DNA of 64,000 bases from Dermatophagoides farinae (Eukaryota; Arthropoda; Arachnida; Sarcoptiformes; Pyroglyphidae): the NCBI RefSeq assembly GCF_024713945.1, contig NC_134680.1, forward strand, positions 6,569,501 through 6,633,500. The letters are read 5' to 3'. Below are positions 14,401 through 27,900 of the stretch, piece by piece (the first letter of the stretch is position 1; each line of letters opens with the position of its first letter). The position numbers and the translations under genes are program-made. The notes beneath the pieces were generated by a model. That model did no database searches and had not been told where the DNA came from. It saw only the letters and a program-made list of their open reading frames with translations.

Positions 14401-17400
14401 TTTTCTGTTCAATTCGATCATTAATTTTTTTGATGTAAAAAATATCTGTTGATATCTAATGGAAATGAAATATAAATTATCCATCAGATTGAATGCAAAT
14501 TCAAATTGATTGAATAATTGTTGATCACTGGTATTGTTATTGTTATTAGGTGTGCAGGATTTTTTTAAATTTTTTTCCAAATAAATCATTCGCTCATCAA
14601 CTGACCAACAAACCATTGCATATTGTATTTCATTTTCAATATCGATTGTTTCGAATATTCTCACCGATGATGATGATGATGGATCATGATCTGTCATGAT
14701 GAATGACATTATACGATAATAAATACCATCAATAGAGATATTGATTATATTGAAAATTTTTTCATTTGTTCTCGATTTTCTATTGATAGTTTGTACATTT
14801 GTTGTTTGTTGCCATTCACGAAACATTAATCGTTCATAATTTTCATAATCATTATCATCATTTTTCCATGCATATAAATGCAATATGTATGGAATTTGTT
14901 GCTGTTGAAATTCATCTTTTTCCATTGTTAATTCTATTGGATAATCGGCTGTTATTGTTGCTCTTATTTGTGGCTGATAACGTATATGATAATGTTCATA
15001 TAATTTTTCTATAATCTTTTCCCATTTTAATTCATATGCACCATAATCACTGAAACCTTTTGAATCTAATAAATGTAACCGATGTTTTCGGTGGTCATAT
15101 CGTTTTACGATGTTTGGATATATACTGATACGATGATCATTTTGAAATCGGAATACATTATCACCAATGGTGGCCATTGTTATTGTTGTCCGTATTAATT
15201 CATTTAAACGTTTTTGACATTCAAATGTTTCATGCCAATAATAATTTCGATATATTAGATATGCTTGTAATTCATCTGATTCTCTTATGAGAAATAATTT
15301 CGATTCCACAATTTCCGGATCAATCATCAACATTACCAGGATCATTATAATCAAGTATTGCCACCACCACCACCACTTTTGATCTGACAACGGCATCATT
15401 TCTTTTGGCCAAAAGTTTGTGTTTTCTTGATTCTGAAAAACGAAAAACAAAAAATTCGCTGAACTCATTTTTGCATATAAACACACGAAATAATTAAATC
15501 ATGAAAACGTTAATTCAATGTAAAACAAACCAAAATTCGAAATTGAATTTGAATGGGTGTGTCAACAACAACAACAACAAAAAACTCTAATAATGCACGC
15601 ACACACTAGACCACGCCCATCATGAATATCAAATTTTCTGTCTTGTTCGTGATTAACACTAATTAATCTTTAATTACAAAAATTCTAGGTTTTCTAAAAG
15701 TTTTTGTTCTCTTTGTACATTTTTTTTCTGAGTCTTGTGTTTTTTGTGTGTTTCGATTACCGATTTTGATTTGATTTCTTTTTGTTTTGTTCTGCCGTGT
15801 GTGTGTGTGTGTGTGTGTTTATGTATGGCAATTTAATGACAGGTAAAAATCATTGATTGGCTAAATTAGAAATGGAAACACAGACTAAAAAAAAAAGTTT
15901 TTTTTCTGCATTCCTTGCCAGTTTTTTTTTCTTCTGGTGTAAGAAAAATAGAAACACAGAATGACTGCTGTTTTTTGCTGTGGCCGCTGCTGTGCTATTT
16001 GTGCACTGGATCCATAAATCATTGATTGCGTGCTTGTGATTTTTTTTTTGTTCAATTGTTTTTCGGGTTTGGCGAGTACATTTTCAACTTTTGTGGTTGA
16101 TGATTGTCATTTTCAATGGCAGAGAAAGCGGTGGAAAAAAAGTTTTGTTTGTTTTCCGATCCAATATATAATAATAATAATGATGATGATGATGATTTTT
16201 TGGAAAGTAAATTATTTGCTAGATGAAACTTGAAAAACCAAACTAAACTAATGTTTTGCAATTTGATTCTCCATACACACACACACTCCATGTTGATGTC
16301 CAGAATTTTTTTTTTTTTTTGGTTGTCGTAGATAATGATCAGTTTTTTTTTGACATGCAAAGTTGGAATTTAATTTTTTTTTTCATTCTGTCTCTTTCTA
16401 TTTTATGATAATCTAGCTATGGTGGCGGCACACGACCATGGCCAACATCATCGGCACCATCAAATCTACAGACACCGAAAACCGATGATGGTTATATCGA
16501 AGTGATTGGATTGACTACATATCAATTGGTAATGTGTTGATTTTGGATTTTTTTTTCTCTCCCATAAATATGTAAATTTTTCTCCGGTTCTTTATTTCGT
16601 AAGAAGAATCAATCAATTTCTACGCTGTACATTTATTTTCAACAAATTGATAATTTGATATCTTCACAGCGAAAACTAAAACGAAGAAAAAAACAACATC
16701 TGATGACTGAGTGAATTGAATTGAATGATAATGATGATGAATCTGTTTCTCGTTTATTCACTGAATTTCTTTTGGTTTTTTTTATTTCTCCAAAAATATC
16801 ATCCAGTTTCTGTGTGAATGCGTGGGTGGTGGCATTATATGGATATTGGCCCCTTAAATGTTGGCTTTACTGTCATTATTTATTTTTTTCTTTAATTTCA
16901 TCATATATGAATCTTTCAAAAATTCGTAATGATCATGATTGTATTGCATTGATGATGATGATGATGACGGATGAGTTTCATGATCATGATGATTGAGATT
17001 AATATGAAAATGATGCTAAATACATAAAACATGTGGACCGAATTGGATGAATGAATGAATGAATGAATGTGAATTGATGATGAGGAGCTTATGAAGAATT
17101 TTTTTTTTTTTTGGTTCCAATGAATAATTCAAAGTTTATCCAGATCCATTTTATTTTTTTTAAAAATAAGTTTTGTCCATTTCTTTTGCAATATGTGGAT
17201 ATATGTGAATCACAATCGGCCGCATTTCCGTTTTCGTTTTTGTTGCTATTGTTTGCCTTTCTTTCAATCTCATTTAAATAATTCGCGTATGTATAAGTTA
17301 TTCATGTGGAAATATTGAAACAGAAATTGTTGGTATAGCATACAAATACCATGTACCTTTTTCTATCGTTGTTTGCACAATAACAACAATAACAACAACA

Positions 17401-20400
17401 ACAACAAAGATGACGCGATTGTTAAATCGATATTGATATTTCAAAATAAAATCAATTTCAATTCCACCATTTGCGATTGCTTTTCTCGATTTCTTTTTAA
17501 ATTTTTTTTTTTGATTATTGCTGCTGTGTATTTAGGTGTTGAATTTCCAGTTTTCATTTCATAAAGTTTCTATTTTAAAAGTTTTTTTTCATTCTTTCTT
17601 TCTGTTTGACAAAATTCTATTGTCTGTTTTTGGTTCTATGCGTTGGTGGTGGTGGTGGCGAATCCAACATTTAGAAATGATTCTGTGGTAGACAAGAAAT
17701 GAAGTGGAAAAAAATTGACTTTTTTTCCAGTATTCGTCATCATCATTTGTTGTCGTTACATTTTTTTTTGTGTGCGTGTGTGGATGCAAGAATAAGATGA
17801 AATGATGAAAAGATTTGAAATTTTTTTTTCATTTCATTTCATGAATATTCTTCGCTTCATATATGAATAATTTAAAAATTTCACGATTCTTTTTCTTTGG
17901 AATTTTCTGTTCATTTTTTATCCTTTTGCACTTGGATTTGTTGTGTGATTAGTACATGTGTAAATTTTTTTTTTTAATTTAGAATTTCCGTAGACCATCA
18001 TCATCATCATCATTTTTTTCGGTTGATGATGATGATGATGACGATGTCACACATGAAATTCTTATCACCTTTTTTTTCGTTTGCGTTGCATTTGATTTAG
18101 TTATTCATTTACATACGATATATTTATGCAAATGTTCATTGTGATGATAATGTCATCAAGTGTGATGGTGGTGGTAGTGCTACATAATTTTCGTATGTGA
18201 AAATTCTATGAATTTCAAATGAAATAAACAATTTTTTTTCCTTGTTGGTTTTCTGTTGTTGTTGTTGTTGTTGTTGTTGTAGATGCCAGTGGCTTGTGTT
18301 ACTCTCGTTATTCGTTGACAAACACTATTCAATTATCATTTCATTTCATTTCATTTTTTTTCGTCACCCAGTATTTATTTTCTATTGTTGAAGGTTAGAT
18401 TCAATGTAGGAGAGTGAGAGAAAAAATGTAATTGAATTTAATGGATTGAAAGTTAAAATCTCCTGAGGCCATCATCATCACCACCATCACAAAACTGCAT
18501 CATCATTGGTAATAGTAGTAGCAGCAGCCCATAGCCATTACCATTGCCATCACCTTTTGGTTTTTGTTATTTGGGCAGGTTTTCTTATTTTCTTATTTTT
18601 TTCTCATCTCTGCAATAAAATGGTGTGGAGACGAAATGAAATAAAAAAAAAAAAATTTTGTCAACCACAAAAAACCGATTGTGACGTTTGACATTTTCTT
18701 TGCAATTTTTTTTCCATCACACAGATATACAAATCAAATCTGAGATTTTTATATATTTGATTAATTTGGAAAAATTGATTTTCAAGAAAAAAAAATTTTT
18801 TGAATTTCGATTCTAATAATCCTTGTCCTGTGATTCTCGAAAGAAATTTGTAAAAAGTTTTTGACACACACACAGAGAATTTTCTTTGGACAAGTGTTTT
18901 TCACTTATTCCTTTTTTTTTTTTGTTTTTTTTCATCGGAAATTTCAGATCCACTGAACACACACACACACACACGCCCACAGATTCTCATTATTTTTTTT
19001 TCAGCAACAACAACAACAACAACAACAAAAGTCAAACATATTGATTAATCCTCATGAGATTTTTTCTTTTTATTTTTTTATTTATTTATTGACAACAAAA
19101 AAATATAAGTTTATAAAAAAAAAGCGAACAAGAGAGAAAAATAAAAACCCTCATCATCATCATCATCATCTATGACGAAACTTGGCTGGGGAAAACAGAA
19201 AAAGTGGAAAAAAAAACGAAATTTTCCTTTGAGGATTAATTTGACACTTTTTTTTCGTTGTTTGTTTGTTTCACTGCTGCTGCTGTCACCGTCATCATGA
19301 TCACTACCACCACGGTCACCACCACCACCATCGCTGCCACTACTTTATATACGAGATATGAATGAAAGATTAGTCATCATCAGAAAATTTATTGCATTTA
19401 ATTATCATCATCACACGACGATGATTATAATGATCTTTTTTTTGCTCTGCTCTCTCGAAACTTTTTTCACCATCATCATGAATATTCCATCGAAATAATT
19501 GAAGAAAAAAAACTAAATTAAACTTTTAATAAACAAAAAAAAAACGAAAACAAAAACCAAAAGAAAAAAACTTTTCTCACACCCAATCAACTTGTATATT
19601 CATATTCAGCATGATTTTATTTATCAACTCGAAATGTTTTTTGTTTTGTTTCGTTTTGTTTAATTTTCACGTTTCATCTATTTATTTTTTTTGTTGCATT
19701 AAAAATTTAGCCATTATTACAAGCTGGTGGCCACGGTACAATTATAACACAATGTCGTAATGCAAAAATTGTTACATCACGTACAATACCGATGCAAGTG
19801 GATGGTGAACCATGTCGTCTATTACCATCATTGATCAATCTGGAATTACGTAATAAGGCAAATATTGTTGCCAATACAAAAACATTTGAACATAAACGAC
19901 AAATGTAAGTATATCATGTGGTCAATTGATGATTGAATTTTGGTTATGAATTTTTTTTTCTTGGTGACCTGAATTTTTTTTTTTTTTTTTTTGTTGGATC
20001 ACCAACAGACAAAAGTTCATTCACCCGTTTTTTTTTTTTGATGATGATGATGATGAACATTAGAATTTTTCTCATTTTTCATGTATATAGCTGTAATTAT
20101 TTCACCAGTAAGGAGCAACAATATACACCTTTCGTTTTGATCAATAATAAACGATTCTGGTGTGTGTGTTTTGTTTTCATTAATTGTCATAATTTTTTTT
20201 CCTAGTTTTGTCTGTCTGTCTGTCTATTCGTAGGAATGGGGAAAAAAATTATGAAACACCAGCCATAATTAATGAATATTAAATGAATGAAATGATAGGT
20301 AGAACATATGTTGTCGGTGGACACATGAGATCCACCGACAATGAAATTTGAAATTCAAATGAAATTTTTTTTCCACTCAAATTAATGATAAGAAATATTT

Positions 20401-23400
20401 CAACGTTTTCTGGCAACAAAAAAAAACGTGAACTGAAGTGTAATAAAGTGGATTTTTTAGCCGCTTTATTTTCATTAAAAATATTTAGTCATTTTTGTTT
20501 TTGTTTTTGGTTTTGGACCGTTTCAGGAACGTTTCATTTTTTTGTGTCTAGAATGAAACTCAGAAATGGAATTAAAGATTTTCATAATCAATCTTGATTT
20601 CTTTTTCCTTTTTCTTTTACCGGCAAGATTTTTATTCTTTTTTTTTTGAAAAATTTAATTTCCGTTTTGAATTCCGTACTTGCACACACTGTTTGACTGT
20701 TTTGGTCAAAAAAAAAAAAAAAAATCTTGCCAAGAAAATTTTCCTGGTCACCTGAATTTATTGAAAAATTTTTTTCTTTGATTATTGATTGGTTTTTTTT
20801 CTGTTTTCATTGAAATATTACACAGGCCTGCATTGGAAAAGATTACATTGAAGATTCGTAAATTGAATCTAAATGATTATGAAACATATCATTATGATAA
20901 AGAGAAATTGAAAGAAGTTTGTAAGTATTTTAGTAGATTGTTTTTTTTTGAAATTTAAATTTTTCAATAAAAAAAAATTTCGTTTTTTTTCGCCTTTTAG
21001 CAACTGTACTTGGTTCCATAACCATTGATCAGATTATGGAATTGAGTAATGTACGTGCAAGAATCAATGAAATGATGAAAGAAAAAGGATTACGGCGGCC
21101 ATCTTCGGATTTATCTACGACAGCGGCAAATGTTATTGTTTCTGCTGTGACTGGACAACAGCAACAGCAACAACAATTGGCAACTTGTTTTGAAAATGTG
21201 TCATCCACAACCACTACAACAACGGCAACGACAACGAATAATAATTCACTTTCAAATTGTAAATTTGTTTCCAATGATTGGTGTTTTGTTGATTGTAAGT
21301 TTTTGTATTTGAATATATTTTTTTTATTTGTAAATTTCAAATTGTCATCATTTATTGAATAGCCGTAACAGCTGAACGTTTTTTTCGTATTGACCGTGCC
21401 CAAGAAGAACTTTATTATGTGGTGGATATTTGCCACGAAGATTTATTTATATTAGATCCACAATTTGATGAAAAAGATGATCTAGATTTATTCACATCAG
21501 AAGAAGTGATTGCCAAAGTTGTTGCCGGTGTTTCATCTTCAGCATCGGCATCATCCTCTCCAACACCATCACCATTGGCCATTGAATCGTTGTTGGCCAA
21601 TCAAAACATTGAACAATCACCATCATCAACAACAGCGACATCTAATCAAAATTTAGTTACCAAAAGTCTTCCTATAAGCACTACTTTGATGACAAATTCA
21701 GATTTACGTACAAATAGCTTAGATTTACCACATGATGATGATGTTGACAATCATTTTCATCGTAAAACCTTGGATTCAATACCATCACCACTATCACCAC
21801 AACAATCACCATCAAAATCACCATCACAAACATCATCATTATCTGATACAGATAATAATAATAACAATGATTCAACAATTGTAACGGAACCATATTATAG
21901 ACAGATGCGTAAATTGGATAAATTACGTCCAAGTAATATTGATTGTACGAATCGTGTGAATCTTTTACAAGTTCAAAGTGATAATACATCAGCGATAATA
22001 TCACCAAGTAAACAGAATGGTAATTCATCCACATTATCATCATTATCACCAGTGCCATTCGCAGATGATTCACCACCAAAATCACCAAGACGGCGTCATC
22101 GGATTCTATCACCACAAACAAATCGTCGTCCATTATTGAATCAATTAATGTTGGCCGCACGTAATGGTGACGTATCGTTATTGAAACATCTTCACCACAA
22201 AGGTGTTAATCTAATGTTGATTGATGAAAAAGGAATGTCAGCATTACATTATGCTGTATTGAATAGCCAGGATGAAGCCGTATCGTTTCTGGCCAATGCA
22301 TTTACACAACAGATGATCGATCTGGCAGAACCAGAATTTGGTCATACAGCATTACATAAAGCAATAATTGCTGCCAAACGTGATATTTGTATTACATTAG
22401 TGTTACGTGGTGCCCGTTTAGATATACGTGATAATAATGGACAAAATATTGAGCAATTAGGTCGTAATCTTGGCCGTCATGATTTACTTAAAACACTTTT
22501 GCGTAAGTTTTCCCTTTTCTTTCTTTCTCTTTTTTTAGTTCCATCCACGAACATTTACTCTGCTGCATTTTGCAACTCACTTTTTTTTAATGATCAAAAT
22601 TGACTTAACGATCATCATTGATTCAATCGTCAAAATGAAAAAAAATTCCAGCCAACCAGTCAGCCAGACAGTGAATACATGACAGAATCAATTATATTCA
22701 TCTGGAGAATGGGAAAGAGAGAGAAAAAAATATGGCTGACAATCATTATGATTATTTTTTCAAGTGAAAAAAAAGAAAGAAAAAAAAGCTATAAAAATTT
22801 CATATTTTTTCCCGTACTATTTGAATGGACCATTTTTCGAATCAAAACGAATCGAAAACTGTGTAAATGGGTGGTAAATTAAACGCATAAATTATTTGAT
22901 GGGAAAAAATTTTTTTTTCTACTCCAAGAAAATTGATTCTTTGATGATTTTGAACGTGAAAAAAGTTTTTCCATTTCTAATTTTTTTAGTTTTTTTTCAT
23001 CTCTACCAATCACAATGTGTCACATTCGATCGATTGATTTTTTTTTGTATGTGCATGTGCATGATAATGATGTCAATGTGTTAGTTGTGTGTTGATGATG
23101 ATGATGATGATGATTTAACCAGTCAAATGTTTGATAATGAAATGGTCACGTTCGTGTTTGTGTGTGTGTGTGTCAAGTCTAAGATTTTGAAAATTGAATT
23201 TGTTTCCGGTAGTTATAGCTAACAATCAACCATCAGTGATCATCTTTTTTTTTGTATGCGGAAAAAAACAACAAAAGCTATGCGGGTTTGTTGACGCAGA
23301 AAAAAAAACACTTGGTAAATTCAATTTTGCCAATGAAAAAATTCTTCATGTCTTTGGATTACCGCGTAAATGAAAAAAAGCAAAAACAAAAATTGACAGA

Positions 23401-24995
23401 TGTCAGAAACAATCTATGAACCGTTTGATTCCAATTTTACTTTTACATTTTTTTGTTCTCTCCAGAGAGAAAAAAAATATGTCAAATCAATGTGATCGAA
23501 AAAAAACAGAAGGTCTCCCCCCCAAAAAAATAAATTCTGAAATTCTGTATTATATCATATGAAGGTCGTCATCGTTTTGAGCAAAAAAAAAGAAGAAAAA
23601 TTCTAAATTTAAATTCGGTTTTCTGGTTGGTTTAACTTCAACTAAACCGACACATATTTTCACCTGAAATTGTTTGTCATGAACGTGTTTTATTAGAAAA
23701 AAAATGAAAAATTTTTTTTGATCGAAGAAAAAAAAAACAAAGTCAGATTCTTTTATTGAATTTAGATTTTCACCGGTCAAAAAAAAAAAAATTCTATCTG
23801 TCTGTCTTTTATTTCATTTCATTTTTTTTTTTAAATTTTCATTGTCAATTTCATTCACGATTTCATTATTTCATTATTATTATTCGACTGTGAAACAATC
23901 AAAATAAAGAATTTCGATTGTCAGAATTTTTTTTTTTTTGAGGGCCACTTTTCAAATTCTTAATTCACCACCAACAATGACAACCAAGCGGCTGCTTTAT
24001 TGTTGTTTCATTTGTTTTTTGTTTTTTTTTCTTGTCGTCGTCGTCGTTGTTGTTGTTGTCGTTGTTAATGTGAATTGAATATATTTATATATCCATGATG
24101 ATATCGAATCGAATCATCGAATGGAATGGAATTTTCTTTTTTTTTTTTTAGTTTTTTTTTTGCTAGCTAATACATTAACATTTCATTTGGATTCTTTTCT
24201 GTTACGAAGAAAAAAAACAACAACAACAACAACAGTGAAAACATGACATAAATGGTAATCGACAAATTGAATTTTTTTTCTCTCTCTCTCTCTCTCTTTG
24301 CTCCAAATTTGGTGCATCTTTTCTCTCTCTCTCTGTCTGTGTGTATATGTCTTCTGTATTTATTATCATCATTGTTATTTATTGACTTTCATTCCATTCC
24401 ATTGTGTATCTGTGTGTGGATCGTATGTTTTGATTTGGTTAACATGCAAACAGAGAACAAGATTGTATGCACAAAAACAAAAACAAACAAATTGATTTTG
24501 AACGAAAAGAATTTTTTCTTCTCTCTTTCTCTCTTTTTCCATGAAAATTTTATCTCTATTGACCAGGTCTCTCTTTTTGTTTTATTTATTTTCATATTCT
24601 TGTTGATTTCTAAATGTTACATGTTTTCCAGGAATATTCCCAAATTTCACTAACATTGAATGGTGGGTTTCAGCAATGATAACAACCATAATGGCATACA
24701 ATACAATTTTCATGCTTTTAATAATCATCATCATAATCATTATTTTTGCTTCAGGCTTTTTTGCGTTTGTGTTTGTTTTTTGTTTTTTTTGTTTTTGTTT
24801 TTTGATTAAAATGAAATTCGAAAAAAGACAAAGACACGACCTCTTGAATGGTTTTTATACTCATTTTTTAGATTTACGACAACGATTGTTGGTCGTTTGT
24901 TTTTTTTTCCATTTCATATTTTTTCTCATCTTTTGTGTTTTTTTTTTATTTCTATAGACGTATCACAAGCTTGTAACCGTGAGACTGCCGTTTGA
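8437..24995 (+). CDS. rdgA/DGKZ: Type IV diacylglycerol kinase (DGK zeta/iota, rdgA-like)
   Basis: This kinase converts diacylglycerol to phosphatidic acid and ends lipid second-messenger signalling. Exons: 8437-8777, 8935-9013, 9115-9201, 9405-9536, 9618-9719, 9948-10100, 11994-13846, 16417-16528, 19711-19904, 20826-20920, 21001-21294, 21363-22502 and 24958-24995; total 4620 nt, 1539 residues, all phases consistent. Two Cys-rich C1 domains occupy about residues 140-298 ([33 protein letters not shown]). A basic MARCKS-like patch of Lys/Arg/Ser follows (about 300-325), then a long Ser/Thr/Asn/His spacer. The catalytic domain starts near 667 ([20 protein letters not shown] near 722, [11 protein letters not shown]), the accessory domain runs about 830-1020 ([16 protein letters not shown]-like DDGYIEVIG), and ankyrin repeats lie about 1403-1525. 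The C-terminus is ETAV, the PDZ ligand of mammalian DGK zeta. Oddities are a polyGln insert in the catalytic region and a weak first donor (GTCATG), so the first exon is the least certain. Confidence 0.93.
10101..11993 (+). other. DGK intron 6 (1.9 kb)
   Basis: It runs from donor GTATGT to acceptor ATTAG. It contains AT-rich and CAT/CAA simple sequence and no supported gene on either strand. Confidence 0.75.
13888..15486 (-). CDS. Nested single-exon membrane protein, unrecognised
   Basis: This 532-codon frame lies wholly inside a DGK intron (13847-16416) on the opposite strand. I do not recognise the family. A more likely start is the MetMet at 15399 (503 residues), because TTTTTCAG just upstream on this strand looks like a 3' splice site. 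From there the protein has MMPLSDQK, five consecutive Trp, and a hydrophobic run ([11 protein letters not shown]) fitting a signal peptide. A roughly 380-residue putative extracellular part follows with scattered Cys and several N-glycosylation sequons, such as NIS and NET. A second hydrophobic segment ([17 protein letters not shown]) lies about 90 residues before the end, then a Gln-rich tail. This suggests a type I membrane protein. Complex, non-repetitive composition argues that the frame is real. Confidence 0.7.
   Translation of the reverse strand: MCLYAKMSSANFLFFVFQNQENTNFWPKEMMPLSDQKWWWWWQYLIIMILVMLMIDPEIVESKLFLIRESDELQAYLIYRNYYWHETFECQKRLNELIRTTITMATIGDNVFRFQNDHRISIYPNIVKRYDHRKHRLHLLDSKGFSDYGAYELKWEKIIEKLYEHYHIRYQPQIRATITADYPIELTMEKDEFQQQQIPYILHLYAWKNDDNDYENYERLMFREWQQTTNVQTINRKSRTNEKIFNIINISIDGIYYRIMSFIMTDHDPSSSSSVRIFETIDIENEIQYAMVCWSVDERMIYLEKNLKKSCTPNNNNNTSDQQLFNQFEFAFNLMDNLYFISIRYQQIFFTSKKLMIELNRKFPFERLNFHQFFYCDNETRFDQTNFDNINDTETTNLTLPIQMKYYYRRPKMEKPNILKAFIEIIIGIKYLFIITYLLFTLYILQTFEMNQWLDNLWFMGGSSSSTDIGGTTSSGHQNQLKNQLLLLPPSEQHEMEQEMMKISTFNTNKQILINEQFIQHQQHQQQTQNDK
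16529..19710 (+). other. DGK intron 8 (3.2 kb)
   Basis: Simple-sequence-rich intron with GTT and CAA runs (17378, 18252, 19004), CA repeats near 18957 and poly-T tracts. I see no supported gene on either strand. Confidence 0.7.
22503..24957 (+). other. DGK intron 12 (2.5 kb) before the ETAV microexon
   Basis: It runs from donor GTAAGT directly after a codon-splitting C to acceptor TTTCTATAG. Contents are A/T homopolymers, CT and TG microsatellites (23158, 24281) and no supported gene. Reading through the donor would add about 33 unrelated residues and lose the conserved C-terminus, which could be a retained-intron isoform. Confidence 0.75.
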
Positions 24996-27900
24996 TGAGA
25001 TAATACTGATATATGTCAGAGCAACTAATACGAATGGGCAAACGTTGAATCAGCTGAATGGAAAAAAAAAACATAGACCACTACTACTACTATTCACTAA
25101 CAAACAAATTGTTCGTCATTGTCAATAACCGTTGTTGTGATTGTTTTTATGTTGTTGTTGTTGTTTGTTTGTTGTTTTTTTTTACAATAACCGGAAATAC
25201 CAATCGGATAATTGATCACGATTCTATGGATTATGTGGCCACTATCATTACCATGAAATGATTATCAACAATAAGAAATGAATCTTGATAAACACTACTT
25301 CCTGTTGTACTACAACAATACAATGTTTCTATGTTCGAGACAATTAAGACACACACGCACAAACAGAATATTCCCGTTGTGTGTGTGTGTGTATGTATGT
25401 GAATGGAATTTTAAATCAAGTTTCAAATCATCATCATCATCATAATTATCGATAATGATGATCAATACAAAATTTACGATCCACACACACAGAATTTTAT
25501 TTCTTTCATTTCATTCAGCCTAATCAGCAATAATGATGACAACAACGACAAAAACATGAAGAGAATTGTAACCAGAAAAACAAAAATTATTATAAACAAT
25601 GAACAACGACAACGACGACGACGACAAATGAATTGGAATTTTGATTGACTTTAATCATCGATTCTTTTTCATTCTTTCTCTTACTTTCATCCACATCATA
25701 AACAGTCTATATGTGTACAGTCTGCAGACTGATCAATCAATCAATCAATGATCTGATTTGCATTTCAAATGTTTGTTTGTTTGTTTGTTCTCATCGGTTG
25801 ATTGCTTGAATTCACAATCGCAGTGATTCGCATGCGCTTGGTAAGTTTGTCTTGTCTTGAATTTTCTGATATTCATATTATACTTTTTTTAGAATGATCA
25901 ACTTTCTCACCGCCACAAAAACGACAAATTCATTCACTTCGAGCAAAAAATAAAAATTTTTTGTGCCTTTTCTTTTCTCTTCATCACACCTACACCACCA
26001 CCACCACCACCACCTGATTATCATCAATTGATTCTCTTTATTCATTCAAAGTTTATCTCTCTATCTCTTTCATCACTCAATGATGATGAAAACATTTATT
26101 TTTTCAAATGCAAAAAAGAAAAAAAAATTCATCAAGAAATGAAAATTATGAAATTTGATCATGTTGAACAAAATTATCATTGTTGTTGTTGTTGTTGTTA
26201 TTATTATAATGTCATCATCATTTTTTTTTTATTTAAAATCCAAATCATCATTCCAACGCCTTTTGCACGCTCATTCACATTATACACACACAATACACGT
26301 GTTTTTTTTTTCTTTTGATTTTCTAAAGCACGCTCAGCATGCAAATTTGAATTATTTTTTTTTGTTTCGTTTTGTTTTGATTCACATTACAGACACACAC
26401 ACACGTACCGATAAAATTCACACTGAATTAATCTTGATTTAACTTGATACACACATCATTTCTCATCATTATTTGGATTATCCTTTGTTAAAGGAGGCGC
26501 CATCAACGTTTATTTCACATCCATCATCATCATCATCATTATCATGATCATCAAATTACAATGGACCTGATCTGATTGATTCATCATCAACTGATCAACT
26601 GTGGACTTATATTTTTCTATGAAAAATTGTTATTATTTTCAAACAAACAAACAAAAAAAAATACAGTCAATCACCGATTTCAAAAAGCAATAATTTAACT
26701 TTTATTTAAAAAAAAAATTAATGAATTTGAAATTACATTGTGAATGCACCAAAAACTTTGTGACACACACACACACCCACACCCACACACTGTTTTTTTC
26801 TGTTCATCAAATCAAATCGACGTGCGATTTGGAACTTCTTTGTGTTTGTGTGGCATTGTCATTCTCTTTTGCACTTTCACACCCACACACACACACACAC
26901 GTTCATTATTTTTTTTTCTGTTTCTGGTCATTTTTTTTTCTTTCCAATTCTATCTTTGATCTATCTCTAATCACAGACACATCATCATCAACCACCACCA
27001 CCACCAACCAACCAACCATTGATTGATTTTTTTTTTTTTTGGATCTTCATTCTTTTTCGTCAATTCGATATATTTATTTATTGATTATTTGTCTTTTTTG
27101 GTTGCAAACAAAAATCACATTTTGTGTGTGCGTGTGTGTGCGTGTGCGCGCTGAATTATTATAAAATTATTATTATGAAGAAAAAAAAATTTTTTTTTGA
27201 ATAAAAATGAAAAATTATTAAATTTATAAAATCAATTTCCGGTGTGTGTGTCTGTATTTTCATGTTTTTTTTGTTGAGCATCGATGATGATCGATTTGTC
27301 ATTTATATTGGCAGATTGGTTATTGATTGTATGTATTATGTGGATGGATGTGTTGTTTGTTTTTTGTTTTGTTTTTTCGTTCAAATGTAACCTGATACTG
27401 GATGGACAAGAAAAAAAAATTTTTTTTTTCATTTCTCAACTAAACTTAATACACAAAAACAAAACAAAAATAACAACCATCAAGATCATATAACAGTTAA
27501 TGTTGTGTTCAGTGTAATAACCAACTAATAAGATGGATTGAACAACAACAACAACATTTTATGTGGATATCTATGACCAACCAATCAATGGATAAATATG
27601 GTGAAAAATATTATTCTTGCCATAAACAACAACGGCGATGCAATTATCATTATAACCATCTTTGTTGTTGTCGATTCTATTTCTCTCTCTCTCTGCGTGT
27701 AGGTGTTTTTGAATCTTTCCAGTGTTTTTTTTTCTATATATAATTGAAACAAAAAGTTTTTTCATTTTTAGCCTCTTGATTCCATCAAATGATTGGATGG
27801 AAAGGAAAAAAAAAGATGCAATAAGATATTTATGATGCCATTATTATTATATTTCATTCATGATTTTTTCTCTTCTTCTTCATCTTGTCTATTTTTTTTT

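Noticed and set aside
21681-22160. 159-codon minus-strand frame inside a DGK exon
   Set aside because: It mirrors the Ser/Asp-rich coding strand and has a repetitive Met/Ile/Val composition.
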